From contig NZ_JAHXYR010000007.1 of assembly GCF_019969845.1 (NCBI RefSeq), positions 62,001 through 126,000 of the forward strand: a DNA stretch of 64,000 nucleotides, given 5' to 3'. Positions 1-9,543 of this stretch are shown piece after piece. Under the pieces are notes generated by a model, which worked only from the letters and a program-made list of their open reading frames with translations, was not told where the DNA came from and searched no databases. Source of the stretch: Sphingobacterium sp. GVS05A (GTDB taxonomy: Bacteria > Bacteroidota > Bacteroidia > Sphingobacteriales > Sphingobacteriaceae). A program made the position numbers and the translations under genes. Numbering within the stretch: position 1 is the first letter of the stretch; each line of letters opens with the position of its first letter.

Positions 1-455
1 AGTTGATGCATGGGTGTACCAACATCTTTCAGTTTGCCACCTTTTGCAATATGGCAGGCCGATTTTGAAAGAATATCAGCAAGGGGGAAATGGAGGTATC
101 TCAGGTCCTGCATCAAATTGAGTTCGTACAATTCCTGCGGTTCATTTCCATTCAACAGTAAGCTGAAAATGCCATTGTCTGCACCAACAAAATAATGATC
201 CCTGTATTTCATGCCGATGTATTTAGATTCTTCATGAAAGAGGGTGTTGATGCCGATGATATGTACGGTTCCTTTTGGGAAATAATGATACGCATTGCCC
301 AGTACAAAAGCTGCACGTGGAATATTGAATGCTGGGATCTCGTGGGTGATATCGACAATATTAACATCAGACAACTGCGTTAAAAGGCTCCCTTTTAGCG
401 CAGCTTGATAAAAATCTTTATGTCCTAGATCTGTCGTTAACGTAATTACTGCCAT
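1..455 (-). CDS. SAM hydrolase (SAM hydroxide adenosyltransferase / DUF62) family protein, C-terminus cut by window edge
   Basis: Reading the minus strand from an ATG at 455 gives 151 codons open to the window edge. The protein starts MAVITLTTDLGHKDFYQAALKG, matching the N-terminal TTD(F/L)G..D.Y....KG signature of the SAM-dependent chlorinase/fluorinase and SAM hydroxide adenosyltransferase family. Further on it has ITHEIP..N and a (V)GADNGIFSLLL segment equivalent to the family's PDNG substrate loop. Family members cleave S-adenosylmethionine to adenosine and methionine; halogenase activity is confined to a few actinomycete enzymes, so hydrolase is the better guess. The usual VVDPGVG segment is replaced by a GINTLFHEE-like stretch. 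It is divergent from phoH across a 422-bp gap. The family call is firm; the exact reaction is inferred. Confidence 0.8.
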   Translation of the reverse strand, partial: MAVITLTTDLGHKDFYQAALKGSLLTQLSDVNIVDITHEIPAFNIPRAAFVLGNAYHYFPKGTVHIIGINTLFHEESKYIGMKYRDHYFVGADNGIFSLLLNGNEPQELYELNLMQDLRYLHFPLADILSKSACHIAKGGKLKDVGTPMHQ

Positions 456-877
456 TATAATCTAAAGTAGACCGAATTGCTGTCAAATTCCCTTTTTGAA
501 TGAATAGAAATAGATCTCCTGTCGTTTGCATATTCTGTTCCTGAAAATCTATTCAAATAGAGGACAAAATTACTATTTATCAGCTGATTTGTAAAGCTAA
601 TTGAAGAACTTATTTTGAATATATCTTTTTCCGGTTGATATACACAAACATAGCTTCTATTTCTACTGTAAAGAATTGATTTGCGTACCTTGAAGATCCA
701 CTTTTAAAAGCGAAACTTATGTATGAAACGCAAAAAAAATAATTTGGTTTTCTTTTTGCAAAAATCTCCGCTGGATGGCCTATTTTCTCATTAGAATACG
801 TTAATTTTGAATGGTATTACGTACAGGAGCTATTGCGTAATGGCTACAATCTAATTATTTCTAAAATAGGATAAAAT
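456..877. other. Divergent intergenic region between the SAM hydrolase-family gene and phoH
   Basis: A 422-bp AT-rich gap with no convincing ORF, tRNA or terminator. It must hold the divergent promoters of the two flanking genes. A weak inverted repeat (ATTACG / CGTAAT, roughly 817-840) lies just upstream of phoH, but no clear TTTG/TAnnTTTG promoter pair could be placed. Confidence 0.5.
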
Positions 878-1843
878 TTGAACGAATTACTAATTGCATT
901 AGATGGTCTGAATTTACCCATATTATGGGGAGCAGACAATGAGCACTTTGATTATTTGAAGAAACAATTCCCAAAATTGCGGATTGTAGCTCGTGGAAGT
1001 GAAATGAAAGTGCTGGGAGATGCGAAGGAATTGGAACTATTTGAGCAATCGTTTAAGGAAGTTATGGCTCATCTAGAGAAATTCAACAACATTACCTTGT
1101 TGGATTTTGAAAATCTCCTAGGGGCGAGTGCAGGCTCAGCCGCGCAGCAAGAAAAGGAGATTGCGGCCAAGAATGCGGCATTTGGTTCTGAACCCATTGT
1201 TTATGGACCTAATGGTGTGATTGTTCGGGCCCGGACGCCTAACCAAAGACGGATGGTTGATAGTATTTCAAAAAATGACATCTTATTTGCCATTGGCCCA
1301 GCGGGAACAGGAAAAACCTATACGGCTGTTGCATTAGCGGTCAGAGCACTTCGCAATAAGGAAATCAAACGGATCATCTTGACTAGGCCGGCTGTAGAAG
1401 CTGGAGAAAACTTAGGTTTTCTACCCGGGGACCTGAAAGAAAAGGTCGATCCTTATTTGAGGCCACTTTATGATGCGCTTGACGATATGATTCCCGCAGA
1501 AAAACTAAAAGGATATTTAGAAAACCGTACCATCGAGGTTGCACCATTGGCATTTATGCGAGGGCGTACCCTTGATAACTGTTTTGTTATTTTGGATGAA
1601 GCCCAAAATGCAACGGATATGCAGTTGAAGATGTTTTTGACTCGTATGGGACCTACCGCAAAATTTATTGTTACAGGTGATATGACGCAGGTCGATCTCC
1701 CCAAAAAGAATCAATCCGGACTTTCGACATCGATCCGTTTGCTGGAAAATATTGAAGGTATCGATATTATTCACCTGAGTGGCGGCGATGTGGTTCGTCA
1801 TAAATTGGTGCGACGTATTTTGGAAGCATACGGCGATATTTAA
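878..1843 (+). CDS. phoH: PhoH family protein (PhoL-type P-loop ATPase)
   Basis: 321 aa, the normal length for this family. A Walker A motif GPAGTGKT sits near residues 139-146 and a Walker B VILDEAQN near 237-244. The conserved TRPAVEAGE(N)LGFLPGD block and the TGD.TQVDLP motif typical of PhoH lie around them. The N-terminal ~110 residues resemble the small RNA-binding-like domain seen in PhoH/PhoL. PhoH proteins are cytoplasmic ATPases linked to RNA metabolism and phosphate stress, and the bacterial role is still loosely defined. The start is a TTG; no in-frame ATG lies nearby, and the protein begins at the family's usual point. purC follows 35 bp downstream on the same strand. Confidence 0.93.
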   Translation: MNELLIALDGLNLPILWGADNEHFDYLKKQFPKLRIVARGSEMKVLGDAKELELFEQSFKEVMAHLEKFNNITLLDFENLLGASAGSAAQQEKEIAAKNAAFGSEPIVYGPNGVIVRARTPNQRRMVDSISKNDILFAIGPAGTGKTYTAVALAVRALRNKEIKRIILTRPAVEAGENLGFLPGDLKEKVDPYLRPLYDALDDMIPAEKLKGYLENRTIEVAPLAFMRGRTLDNCFVILDEAQNATDMQLKMFLTRMGPTAKFIVTGDMTQVDLPKKNQSGLSTSIRLLENIEGIDIIHLSGGDVVRHKLVRRILEAYGDI

Positions 1844-1878
1844 TCAATAACTACTGACATAAGAATTTTACTTTGAAC

Positions 1879-2829
1879 ATGAACGCTATAAAAGAAACAA
1901 ATTTCAATTTCGAAAACCAGACAGCTTTTTACAGAGGAAAGGTACGTGATGTATATACGATTGCTGATACTTACTTGGCGATGGTAGCTTCTGACCGTAT
2001 TTCGGCATTTGATGTGGTACTTCCTCGCCCTATCCCTTACAAAGGGCAGGTGTTAAATCAGATTGCAGCTAAATTTTTGAAAGCGACAGCTGATATTATC
2101 CCCAATTGGGTTGTATCTGTACCAGATCCTAGTGTGACGATTGGTCAAATGTGTGAGCCGTTTAAAGTAGAAATGGTAATCCGTGGCTATTTATCTGGGC
2201 ATGCTTGGCGCGAATATGCCGCTGGTAAACGTGAAGTCTGTGGCGAATCTCTTCCCGAGGGACTAAAAGAGAATGATAAATTGCCAGAGCCAATTATTAC
2301 CCCGACGACTAAAGCAGCTGTAGGCCACGATGAGGACATTTCTCGAGTAGATATTTTGAAAAAAGGTATTGTAAGTGAAGAGGATTATGTGCAATTGGAG
2401 AAATATACCAAAGCATTGTTTCAACGCGGAACTGAAATTGCAGCACAAAGAGGATTGATCTTAGTGGATACCAAATATGAATTTGGTAAAAAAGATGGCA
2501 AAATCGTTTTGATTGATGAGATCCATACACCGGATTCTTCCCGTTATTTCTATGCAGATGGATATCAGGAACGTCAGGAAAATGGTGAGGCACAAAAGCA
2601 ATTGTCAAAAGAGTTTGTCCGGAAGTGGTTGATCGATAATGGTTTTCAAGGTAAGGATGGGCAAGTGGTTCCGGAGATGACGGATGATATTATTGCTTCA
2701 ATTTCCGAACGCTATATTGAGCTATACGAACATATTGTTGGAGAAAAATTTGTCTATCCTGATCAGGAAAATGTACTTGAACGTGTGGAAAGAAATGTGG
2801 CAAAAGCCTTAAAAGAGCTAAATTATTAG
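1879..2829 (+). CDS. purC: Phosphoribosylaminoimidazole-succinocarboxamide synthase (SAICAR synthetase)
   Basis: 316 aa. It catalyses ATP-dependent condensation of CAIR with aspartate in de novo purine synthesis. The sequence shows the N-terminal [10 protein letters not shown] motif, [12 protein letters not shown], the (V)[16 protein letters not shown] block and the C-terminal [26 protein letters not shown](Y/F) signature. It is of the longer, eukaryote/Bacteroidetes-like type rather than the ~237-aa enterobacterial form. I chose the ATG at 1879; an in-frame TTG at 1873 would add two residues. It probably shares a transcript with phoH upstream and the STAS gene downstream. Confidence 0.95.
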   Translation: MNAIKETNFNFENQTAFYRGKVRDVYTIADTYLAMVASDRISAFDVVLPRPIPYKGQVLNQIAAKFLKATADIIPNWVVSVPDPSVTIGQMCEPFKVEMVIRGYLSGHAWREYAAGKREVCGESLPEGLKENDKLPEPIITPTTKAAVGHDEDISRVDILKKGIVSEEDYVQLEKYTKALFQRGTEIAAQRGLILVDTKYEFGKKDGKIVLIDEIHTPDSSRYFYADGYQERQENGEAQKQLSKEFVRKWLIDNGFQGKDGQVVPEMTDDIIASISERYIELYEHIVGEKFVYPDQENVLERVERNVAKALKELNY

Positions 2830-2862
2830 TACATTGTATCCTCAAACTAATGAAATAGACTT

Positions 2863-3243
2863 ATGAAGTACACTATTGATAAACACGATCGTTATATTGT
2901 CATAGAACCTCATGTCGAAGTGATAGATGCCGATAATGCAGCTAAACTGAAGGGGGAGTTTTTGTTGCGCAATACCATTGGTCAACGAAATATTGTTTTG
3001 GATATGATTCATGTCCAAAGGACGGATGAAGTAGGTATTCGTTTAGGGATACTGGCACATCGTTTATGTCAATCTGTTGGCGGCGTATTTATTTTAGTCA
3101 ATCTTTGTCCTAAATTAATGGATATGGTTCGTGTATCGCACCTGGATAAATCGATAAAGATTGCTCCATCACTAAAGGTTGCTGAAGATTTAATCTTTGC
3201 ACACGAATTGGAATCTGAATATCGGGGGACAATTGAGGATTAA
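2863..3243 (+). CDS. STAS domain protein (anti-sigma factor antagonist-like)
   Basis: 126 aa, one STAS domain spanning roughly residues 8-110. The central strand-helix IVLDM...R.D.VGI.LGILAHRLCQSVGG.FILVNL aligns with the SpoIIAA-type core. In SpoIIAA-like proteins the loop reads D-S-S-G and the second Ser is phosphorylated; here it reads D-E-V-G, so the phospho-acceptor is absent. The protein may therefore not work in a kinase-controlled partner switch. rnz starts 2 bp after its stop codon, suggesting translational coupling. The fold assignment is good; the partner is unknown. Confidence 0.8.
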   Translation: MKYTIDKHDRYIVIEPHVEVIDADNAAKLKGEFLLRNTIGQRNIVLDMIHVQRTDEVGIRLGILAHRLCQSVGGVFILVNLCPKLMDMVRVSHLDKSIKIAPSLKVAEDLIFAHELESEYRGTIED

Positions 3244-3244
3244 T

Positions 3245-4156
3245 ATGAAGTTTGAAGTTCTGATATTAGGAAATAGTTCCGCGACACCGATGTTTGATCG
3301 TCATCCGACTAGCCAAGTGTTGAACTTTAATGAACAATTGTTTTTGATCGACTGTGGTGAGGGTACGCAGATGCAACTCAGCCGGTATGGAATTAAAAGC
3401 AATCGCTTAGGGCATATTTTTATTAGCCATTTACATGGAGATCACTACTTAGGTTTGGTCGGGCTGCTCTCTTCGATGCACCTTGTCGGACGCAAAAGTG
3501 ATCTTCATCTATATGGTCCTGCTGCCTTAAAAGAGATTTTGGATATACAATTTCTACATTCTGAGACAGTCTTACGTTATAATCTTATTTTTCATCCGAT
3601 TTCACCCGACGAGCCCGGTGTTATTTTTGAAAATCGAACGATGAAAATAAGTACATTCCCTTTAACACATCGTATTGCCTGTACCGGTTTTCGCTTCGAT
3701 GAAGGACGACGAGCCCGCACCTTACTCGGTGATGTGGTTCAGGCGCTCAATATTCCCACAGTCTATTATCCTGCTATAAAGAAAGGGATGGATTACGTGG
3801 ATGAAAATGGGAATGTTTATCCAGCAGACCAATTGAGCTTACCCGCGCCTAAATCCAGAAGTTACGTATATTGTTCGGACACGGTACGTACTGTTGACTA
3901 TCTGCCCTATGTTCAGCATGCTGATCTTATGTATCATGAATCTACGTTCCTGCATGATATGGTAGACAGGGCTAAGGAGACTTTCCATACAACAGCTTTG
4001 GAGGCTGGGGAGATCGCGAAAGAAACCCATGCAAAAAAATTATTGCTGGGACATTACTCAGCCCGATATCGGGATTTGAACCCTTTATTGGAAGAGGCAC
4101 GAACGGCATTCCCAAATACCGAGCTTTCTATCGAAGGAAAATGGTTTTTAGTTTAG
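3245..4156 (+). CDS. rnz: Ribonuclease Z (tRNA 3'-endonuclease)
   Basis: 303 aa metallo-beta-lactamase-fold nuclease that removes 3' trailers from tRNA precursors. The zinc motif HLHGDH is at residues 62-67 (H62, H64, D66, H67), preceded by GNSSATP and LIDCGEGTQ, both classic for RNase Z. A later aspartate-containing segment (YCSDT) and GHYSARY supply further ligands. The start chosen is the ATG at 3245: translation from there gives MKFEVLILGNSSATP, the family's normal N-terminus, and any upstream start would overlap the STAS gene. A 110-bp gap separates it from hisC. Confidence 0.95.
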   Translation: MKFEVLILGNSSATPMFDRHPTSQVLNFNEQLFLIDCGEGTQMQLSRYGIKSNRLGHIFISHLHGDHYLGLVGLLSSMHLVGRKSDLHLYGPAALKEILDIQFLHSETVLRYNLIFHPISPDEPGVIFENRTMKISTFPLTHRIACTGFRFDEGRRARTLLGDVVQALNIPTVYYPAIKKGMDYVDENGNVYPADQLSLPAPKSRSYVYCSDTVRTVDYLPYVQHADLMYHESTFLHDMVDRAKETFHTTALEAGEIAKETHAKKLLLGHYSARYRDLNPLLEEARTAFPNTELSIEGKWFLV

Positions 4157-4266
4157 TTTTTTGTGCGTCTTATACCACATTTCTACGATCAAATGCTTTT
4201 TAAATTGCTTATTATATTGCTTTTGATAAACAATTTATCTAAGTTTACGGCTCTAATTTTTTTATA

Positions 4267-5325
4267 ATGGATAATCCATTCAACTTAAACAACCTATTAC
4301 GGGAAAATATCAAGAAGCTCGTACCTTATTCGTCCGCCAGAGATGAATTTAAAGGGGAGGCATCCATATTGATTGATGCCAATGAAAATCCTTTTGGATC
4401 CCCACTAAACCATGATTACAACCGATACCCAGACCCTCTCCAACATCAAGTCAAAGCAAAACTTTCAAGCATAAAAGGTGTACCCGCGGAAAATATCTTT
4501 TTGGGTAATGGAAGCGATGAGGCTATTGATATTTTATATCGTGCATTTTGTACACCCGGTGTGGACAATGTAATTTTAGTCCCACCTACCTATGGTATGT
4601 ATGAGGTGTCTGCGAATATCAATGATGTCGCCTTCAAGAAAGTAAACCTAACAGAAGACTATCAATTGGATTTGGACGGTATCGCTAATGCGATAGATGC
4701 ACATACCAAGCTGATTTTTATCTGTTCACCGAATAATCCAACGGGAAACTCTATCCGTCGTCAGGATATAGAAACGGTATTGAATAATTTTCAGGGACTT
4801 GTTGTTGTCGATGAAGCTTATATCAATTTTTCCGCCGTGAAGTCATTTACACAGGAACTGGCCGAATATCCAAACTTGGTGGTATTGCAGACTTTATCTA
4901 AAGCATGGGGACTTGCGGCGCTGCGGTTGGGTATGGCATTTGCAAGCAAAGAAATTATAGCAGTTTACAATAAAATTAAACCACCTTATAACATTAATCA
5001 AGCAACACAAGATATCGTGTTGGAGGCCTTGAATAATGTGGATCAAGTCAATGACTGGATCAAAGAGACTGTTTCGGAACGTGAGAAACTGGTACGCGAA
5101 CTCCTTGAATTGGACTATGTACAGTATATTACTCCTTCTGACGCCAATTTTATCTTGGTCAAGATGGAACAGCCGAGAGAAATCTACGATTATCTAGTTC
5201 AATATGGGATCATTGTCAGGGATCGATCTAAAGTTGAGCTTTGCGAAGGCTGCTTGCGGATCACAGTCGGGACACCTGCAGAGAACCGAACTTTATTAGA
5301 AAAACTTAATCAAATCAATAAATAA
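4267..5325 (+). CDS. hisC: Histidinol-phosphate aminotransferase
   Basis: 352 aa, a fold-type I PLP aminotransferase that makes histidinol phosphate from imidazole acetol phosphate and glutamate. Visible marks are the N-terminal DANENP(F/Y)[22 protein letters not shown] and DEAYINF. The PLP lysine is in the [14 protein letters not shown] motif (K212). It is the first his gene in the window; hisB starts 4 bp after its stop. hisG and hisD, which commonly precede hisC, are not here: the upstream neighbour is rnz. The 110 bp before the start is AT-rich and probably carries the operon promoter, but I could not place it precisely. Confidence 0.95.
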   Translation: MDNPFNLNNLLRENIKKLVPYSSARDEFKGEASILIDANENPFGSPLNHDYNRYPDPLQHQVKAKLSSIKGVPAENIFLGNGSDEAIDILYRAFCTPGVDNVILVPPTYGMYEVSANINDVAFKKVNLTEDYQLDLDGIANAIDAHTKLIFICSPNNPTGNSIRRQDIETVLNNFQGLVVVDEAYINFSAVKSFTQELAEYPNLVVLQTLSKAWGLAALRLGMAFASKEIIAVYNKIKPPYNINQATQDIVLEALNNVDQVNDWIKETVSEREKLVRELLELDYVQYITPSDANFILVKMEQPREIYDYLVQYGIIVRDRSKVELCEGCLRITVGTPAENRTLLEKLNQINK

Positions 5326-5329
5326 TACT

Positions 5330-6469
5330 ATGCCAGATAACTTAAAACGTGTACTGTTTATAGACCGTGACGGAACATTAATTTTGGAACCAGAAGATGA
5401 GCAAATTGATTCTTTTGCAAAATTAAAATTCTTCCCGGGTGCTTTACAGTACCTGCCACGTATCGCGAAGGAACTGGATTTTGAATTGATCTTGGTTTCC
5501 AACCAAGATGGTCTAGGGACATCTTCCCATCCGGAAGAAAACTTCTGGCCTGTCCATCATTTTGTGGTTGATACGTTTGCAGCAGAGGGTGTAGTATTTG
5601 CCAAAGAACATATTGACAAGACTTTTCCACACGAAAATGCAGATACGCGTAAACCCGGTATTGGCATGCTCGGTGAATATTTTGATGCTTCAAAATATGA
5701 TTTAAGTCAGTCATTTGTTATTGGTGATCGCGTAAATGATGTTAAGCTTGCTCAAAATCTTGGTGCAAAGGCTATCTGGTTGCGTGCGAATGATCAATTG
5801 GGTGCATTGGAGAATGTGGACATTGACCCTACAGTCGTAGCTTTAGAAACAATGGACTGGAAAACAGTTTATGAATTTCTGAAATTGGGAACACGTACTG
5901 CCGAACATCATCGTAAGACGAATGAAACCGATATTTTTATTCAATTGAACTTGGATGGCTCTGGTAAATCGGAAATCGAAACAGGATTGCCCTTCTTTGA
6001 CCATATGTTGGATCAGATAGCCCGACATGGTGCATTGGACTTAACGGTCAAAGCTAAAGGCGATCTTCATATCGATGAGCATCATACCATCGAAGATACA
6101 GGAATTGCTTTGGGTGAGGTGTTTTTGAAGGTATTGGGAGACAAGCGTGGTATTGAACGCTACTCTTACACCTTACCAATGGATGATTGCCTGGCACAGG
6201 TTGCACTGGATTTTGGTGGACGCAATTGGATTGTATGGGATGCTGAATTTAAACGTGAGAAAATAGGTGACATGCCGACGGAGATGTTCTTCCATTTCTT
6301 TAAATCATTCTCTGACGCCTCCAAATCAAATTTAAATATCAAAGCTGAGGGGGATAACGAGCACCACAAGATCGAAGCAATTTTTAAGGCTTTTGCTAAA
6401 TCTATTAAGAAAGCAGTACGACGGGATGCGGATCATATGCAGCTGCCAAGTACAAAAGGTGTTTTGTAG
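5330..6469 (+). CDS. hisB: Bifunctional histidinol-phosphatase / imidazoleglycerol-phosphate dehydratase
   Basis: 379 aa fusion. The N-terminal ~165 residues are a HAD phosphatase with the nucleophile motif FIDRDGT (D12, D14), a VSNQDG motif II and VIGDR.ND motif IV. From about residue 188 begins the dehydratase ([16 protein letters not shown]), with [27 protein letters not shown] and [15 protein letters not shown] carrying the metal-binding His and Glu residues. It carries out two steps of histidine synthesis, as in enterobacteria and many Bacteroidota. It lies 4 bp after hisC; the next gap, before hisH, is longer and contains heptamer repeats. Confidence 0.96.
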   Translation: MPDNLKRVLFIDRDGTLILEPEDEQIDSFAKLKFFPGALQYLPRIAKELDFELILVSNQDGLGTSSHPEENFWPVHHFVVDTFAAEGVVFAKEHIDKTFPHENADTRKPGIGMLGEYFDASKYDLSQSFVIGDRVNDVKLAQNLGAKAIWLRANDQLGALENVDIDPTVVALETMDWKTVYEFLKLGTRTAEHHRKTNETDIFIQLNLDGSGKSEIETGLPFFDHMLDQIARHGALDLTVKAKGDLHIDEHHTIEDTGIALGEVFLKVLGDKRGIERYSYTLPMDDCLAQVALDFGGRNWIVWDAEFKREKIGDMPTEMFFHFFKSFSDASKSNLNIKAEGDNEHHKIEAIFKAFAKSIKKAVRRDADHMQLPSTKGVL

Positions 6470-6556
6470 TTTTGTTTAATTAATAAAGAGAATCCATGGG
6501 ATAAATGAGTAAAGATTAACGATGACCGAATGATGCGTAAGCTTGTGTGGCCAAAG

Positions 6557-6591
6557 TCTCAATACTCAAATCTCAATACTCAAATCTCAAA
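6557..6591 (+). repeat. Heptanucleotide tandem repeat abutting the hisH start codon
   Basis: Five consecutive 7-mers, TCTCAAT / ACTCAAA / TCTCAAT / ACTCAAA / TCTCAAA, ending one base before the hisH ATG. They occupy the place where a ribosome-binding site would sit, and no AGGAG-like sequence is present. The rest of the 123-bp hisB-hisH gap contains AATAAAGAG, also found in the hisF-hisIE gap. Confidence 0.8.
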
Positions 6592-6592
6592 A

Positions 6593-7192
6593 ATGATAGG
6601 AATTATTAACTATGGCGCTGGGAATATCTTTTCCCTGACTGCTGCACTAGATCGGGTAGGGTTGACCTATGGTATGATCAATACTGCGGAGGAGATCGAT
6701 CTTTACGATCGTATTATTATTCCGGGAGTAGGACATGCGGGAGCAGCCATGAATAAATTGCGTGAGTCGGGATTAGTACCCTATATTAAAGAATTGCGTA
6801 AACCTGTTTTGGGTATCTGTGTTGGTATGCAGCTTTTGACTGAATATTCAGAAGAAGGTGATGCCGGGATGTTGGAGCTATTCCCGTTGAAAACGTTACA
6901 TTTTGACGCCGGAGTAGCGGGCAAAGTGCCTCATATGGGCTGGAATAGCGTTTCGGTACAAGCAAATAATCCTTTATTTGCGAATATTGAAGATCAGACT
7001 TATTTTTATTTTGTGCATTCGTATTATATTGAATATGATACGGCGTTTACAGCCGCAAAATGCGACTATGGATTGCCATTTTCGGCAGCCATTTCCAGAG
7101 ATAATTTCTTTGGTGTACAATTTCACCCGGAGAAGTCGGGGAAAGCAGGTGAGCAGTTGCTGCTCAATTTTTCAACTATTCAAATAGACTAA
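6593..7192 (+). CDS. hisH: Imidazole glycerol phosphate synthase, glutamine amidotransferase subunit
   Basis: 199 aa class I glutaminase that passes ammonia to HisF. The catalytic triad is visible as the nucleophile Cys in LGICVGMQLL and His/Glu in FGVQFHPEKSG; the N-terminus IGIINYGAGNI is standard. The ATG at 6593 is chosen because translation starts exactly at MIGIINYGAGN; an upstream ATG at 6530 would add 21 residues encoded by the heptamer repeat and is not credible. It is followed 12 bp later by hisA. Confidence 0.95.
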   Translation: MIGIINYGAGNIFSLTAALDRVGLTYGMINTAEEIDLYDRIIIPGVGHAGAAMNKLRESGLVPYIKELRKPVLGICVGMQLLTEYSEEGDAGMLELFPLKTLHFDAGVAGKVPHMGWNSVSVQANNPLFANIEDQTYFYFVHSYYIEYDTAFTAAKCDYGLPFSAAISRDNFFGVQFHPEKSGKAGEQLLLNFSTIQID

Positions 7193-7204
7193 AAATATTC
7201 GATT

Positions 7205-7957
7205 ATGTATATCATTCCAGCAATAGACGTTTTGGACAAAAAAGTTGTCCGTTTAAGAGAGGGTAACTACAACGACGTTACGACTTATGATATTAGTTTG
7301 GAAGCGCAGATAGAAAACTATCGTGCGAATGGTACTGAATTGGTTCATATCATAGACCTTAATGGCGCCAAAGGTGATTTTAGTAACCAAGCATATTTGT
7401 TCGATATTATTCAGAAGACAGATATGAAAATCCAATATGGTGGTGGGGTAAGGAGCATTGAAAAAGTAAAGGAATTGGTAGATGCCGGTGTGTACCGTGT
7501 TATTGTGGGTACCCAAGCAATTACGAATCCTTCTTTTTTGGAGGAACTAGCGACTTTAAATGAGGGGAAAGTGAAATATGCTGATCATATTGTGATTGCA
7601 ATTGACGTATTGGATGAAGTGATCAAATACTCAGGCTGGTTAGAGAGTTCGCCGATTAAATTGATTGAGTATATTGATAAATGCTTGGTTTTGGGTTTCT
7701 TTAGGTTTCTATGTACCGACATTAGCAAAGATGGTAAATTGGGCGGTGCAGGTGTAGAATTGTACCAAAAACTGTTGAGCCACTCACCAATCATTAAACT
7801 GATTGCTTCTGGGGGTATTAGCTCGATGGATGATATTCAAAAACTTCAGGAACTGGGAGGAGTAGAATCAGTGGTTGTAGGAAAAGCAATCTATGAGAAT
7901 AGAATCTCCATCGATGAAGTCAAAGATTGGAACCTTAAATCATTAATCAGATTTTAA
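7205..7957 (+). CDS. hisA: Phosphoribosylformimino-5-aminoimidazole carboxamide ribotide isomerase
   Basis: 250 aa TIM barrel catalysing the Amadori rearrangement of ProFAR. The catalytic Asp8 is present in [13 protein letters not shown], the second acid lies in VIAIDVLDE, and both phosphate-binding loops (YGGGVRS and IASGGISS...VVVGKAIYE) are intact. hisF begins one base after its stop codon. Confidence 0.95.
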   Translation: MYIIPAIDVLDKKVVRLREGNYNDVTTYDISLEAQIENYRANGTELVHIIDLNGAKGDFSNQAYLFDIIQKTDMKIQYGGGVRSIEKVKELVDAGVYRVIVGTQAITNPSFLEELATLNEGKVKYADHIVIAIDVLDEVIKYSGWLESSPIKLIEYIDKCLVLGFFRFLCTDISKDGKLGGAGVELYQKLLSHSPIIKLIASGGISSMDDIQKLQELGGVESVVVGKAIYENRISIDEVKDWNLKSLIRF

Positions 7958-7958
7958 C

Positions 7959-8711
7959 ATGCTGGCAAAACGGATAATTCCTTGCTTGGATGTTAAAGAT
8001 GGACGTACAGTAAAAGGAGTCAATTTTGTAGACTTGCGCGACGCCGGTGATCCTGTTGAATTAGCCTACGAATACTCCCAACAAGGAGCGGATGAGCTTG
8101 TTTTTTTAGATATCGCGGCTACACATGAAGGGCGCAAGACGACAATAGATCTTGTCAAAGCAGTAGCTCGTCAGGTGAATATTCCTTTTACGATCGGTGG
8201 TGGTATCAATGAAATCAAAGATGCCGATATCCTGTTAAATGCTGGGGCAGATAAGATATCCATCAACTCTGCGGCTGTGCGCAACCCTGAACTGATCAAT
8301 CAAATGGCTGCAGCTTTTGGAGCCCAGTTTGTTGTGGTTGCAGTAGATACAAGGTCAATCGAAGGGCAAGATTTTGTTCACCTGAGTGGTGGACGTATCA
8401 AGACGGAGATCAATACCTTGGATTGGATACTGGAAGCGCAGGAGCGTGGTGCTGGGGAAATTCTCCTGACATCAATGGATCACGATGGTACGAAGAATGG
8501 GTTTGATAACAGCTTCTTAAAAGCTGTAAACGATCGTATTCATATACCTTTAATTGCATCTGGTGGAGCAGGAAACCAACAACATTTTGTCGATGTCTTC
8601 CAACAGGCCAATGTGGATGCTGCCTTAGCGGCTTCCGTATTCCACTATGGGGAAATATTGATTCCAGATCTTAAACAGACCTTACGTCAGAATGGTATAG
8701 TTGTAAGATAG
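7959..8711 (+). CDS. hisF: Imidazole glycerol phosphate synthase, cyclase subunit
   Basis: 250 aa TIM barrel that joins with HisH to form IGP and AICAR. Catalytic Asp11 is in [16 protein letters not shown] and the second Asp in VVVAVDTR. The phosphate loops TIGGGI and IASGGAGN and the segment [13 protein letters not shown] are the family signatures. Its start lies one base after hisA, consistent with coupled translation. A 136-bp repeat-rich gap follows before hisIE. Confidence 0.96.
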   Translation: MLAKRIIPCLDVKDGRTVKGVNFVDLRDAGDPVELAYEYSQQGADELVFLDIAATHEGRKTTIDLVKAVARQVNIPFTIGGGINEIKDADILLNAGADKISINSAAVRNPELINQMAAAFGAQFVVVAVDTRSIEGQDFVHLSGGRIKTEINTLDWILEAQERGAGEILLTSMDHDGTKNGFDNSFLKAVNDRIHIPLIASGGAGNQQHFVDVFQQANVDAALAASVFHYGEILIPDLKQTLRQNGIVVR

Positions 8712-8724
8712 TTTTGGATCAAAC

Positions 8725-8844
8725 AATAAAGAGTAAGGGGCAGGGAATAAAGAGTGAGGATAAAGGAGTAAGGATAATATGAAGTAAGCTGATGGCTTGC
8801 AAGAGTAAAATCTAATTACTAAATACTAAATACTAGATACTAAT
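8725..8844 (+). repeat. Degenerate heptamer-repeat region in the hisF-hisIE gap
   Basis: The first block has AATAAAGAGTAAGG (8725-8738) and AATAAAGAGTGAGG (8746-8759), 21 bp apart. AGTAAGG-type heptamers are at 8732, 8753 and 8767, so all spacings are multiples of 7. The second block is TACTAAA / TACTAAA / TACTAGA / TACTAAT at 8817-8844, ending three bases before the hisIE ATG. The middle ~40 bp is less regular. Confidence 0.8.
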
Positions 8845-8847
8845 ACA

Positions 8848-9432
8848 ATGTTAGATTTCGCAAAAAGTGACGGACTTGTTCCAGTGATCGTACAGGATGC
8901 CCAAACACTAGAGGTGTTGATGCTGGGCTATATGAACGAAGAGGCTTGGCAAAAGACACAGACGGAAAAGCGCGTGACTTTTTTCTCTCGTAGCAAAAAT
9001 CGTCTCTGGACCAAAGGAGAGGAGAGTGGTAACTTTTTAAATGTAAAGAGTATTCATATAGACTGCGATAAAGATACTGTATTGATCAAGGCGGATCCTA
9101 TGGGACCTACTTGTCATACAGGAAGTCGGAGTTGTTTCAATACTGAATTCAATCAAAATTTCATATTGGAGCTGGAACGTATTGTAAATCATCGTTACGA
9201 AAACCCTTCCGACGAATCCTATGTCAATCGCCTGCGCTCCAGAGGAATTAATAAAATCGCCCAAAAAGTCGGTGAAGAAGCGGTAGAAACCGTGATCGCG
9301 GCATTAACGGAAACCGAGACTGACTTTATCAATGAGACTTCCGATTTATTGTTCCATTTGATCGTATTGTTGCGTGAAAAGGGCTTTTCGTTGGAAACAA
9401 TTGCTAAAAATCTTGAAAGCAGACACCAATAG
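8848..9432 (+). CDS. hisI: Bifunctional phosphoribosyl-AMP cyclohydrolase / phosphoribosyl-ATP pyrophosphatase
   Basis: 194 aa HisIE fusion. The N-terminal ~105 residues are the cyclohydrolase with MLGYMN, the R..LW.KGE.SGN loop, the zinc-binding DCD.D motif and CHTG..SCF. The C-terminal ~85 residues are the MazG-like pyrophosphatase with KIAQKVGEEAVETVIAA and SDLLFHL(I/L)VLL. It performs steps 2 and 3 of histidine synthesis. It is the last gene of the cluster, closed by a strong terminator about 110 bp downstream. Confidence 0.95.
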   Translation: MLDFAKSDGLVPVIVQDAQTLEVLMLGYMNEEAWQKTQTEKRVTFFSRSKNRLWTKGEESGNFLNVKSIHIDCDKDTVLIKADPMGPTCHTGSRSCFNTEFNQNFILELERIVNHRYENPSDESYVNRLRSRGINKIAQKVGEEAVETVIAALTETETDFINETSDLLFHLIVLLREKGFSLETIAKNLESRHQ

Positions 9433-9543
9433 CGCTGTTTTTCAAAGAAAGTTTCTGCTATTGATCCCAAATATGCTTGGATAAATTAGATTGGATCTAG
9501 GGATGGAGACAAGGCTTTAACCTAATATGACAAAATAGTCTTG

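Noticed and set aside
195-383. Plus-strand ORF of 62 codons at the left edge
   Set aside because: It lies antisense to the SAM hydrolase-family reading frame, whose protein sequence is clearly conserved.
4222-4243. TTTG...TATCTAAG as a promoter for hisC
   Set aside because: The spacer between the elements is only about 10 bp, too short for the 17-23 bp of Bacteroidetes promoters, and the -7 element has two mismatches.
6530-6592. N-terminal extension of HisH from an upstream ATG
   Set aside because: The 21 extra residues are encoded by heptamer repeat DNA, and HisH orthologues start at the IGIINYGAGN strand.
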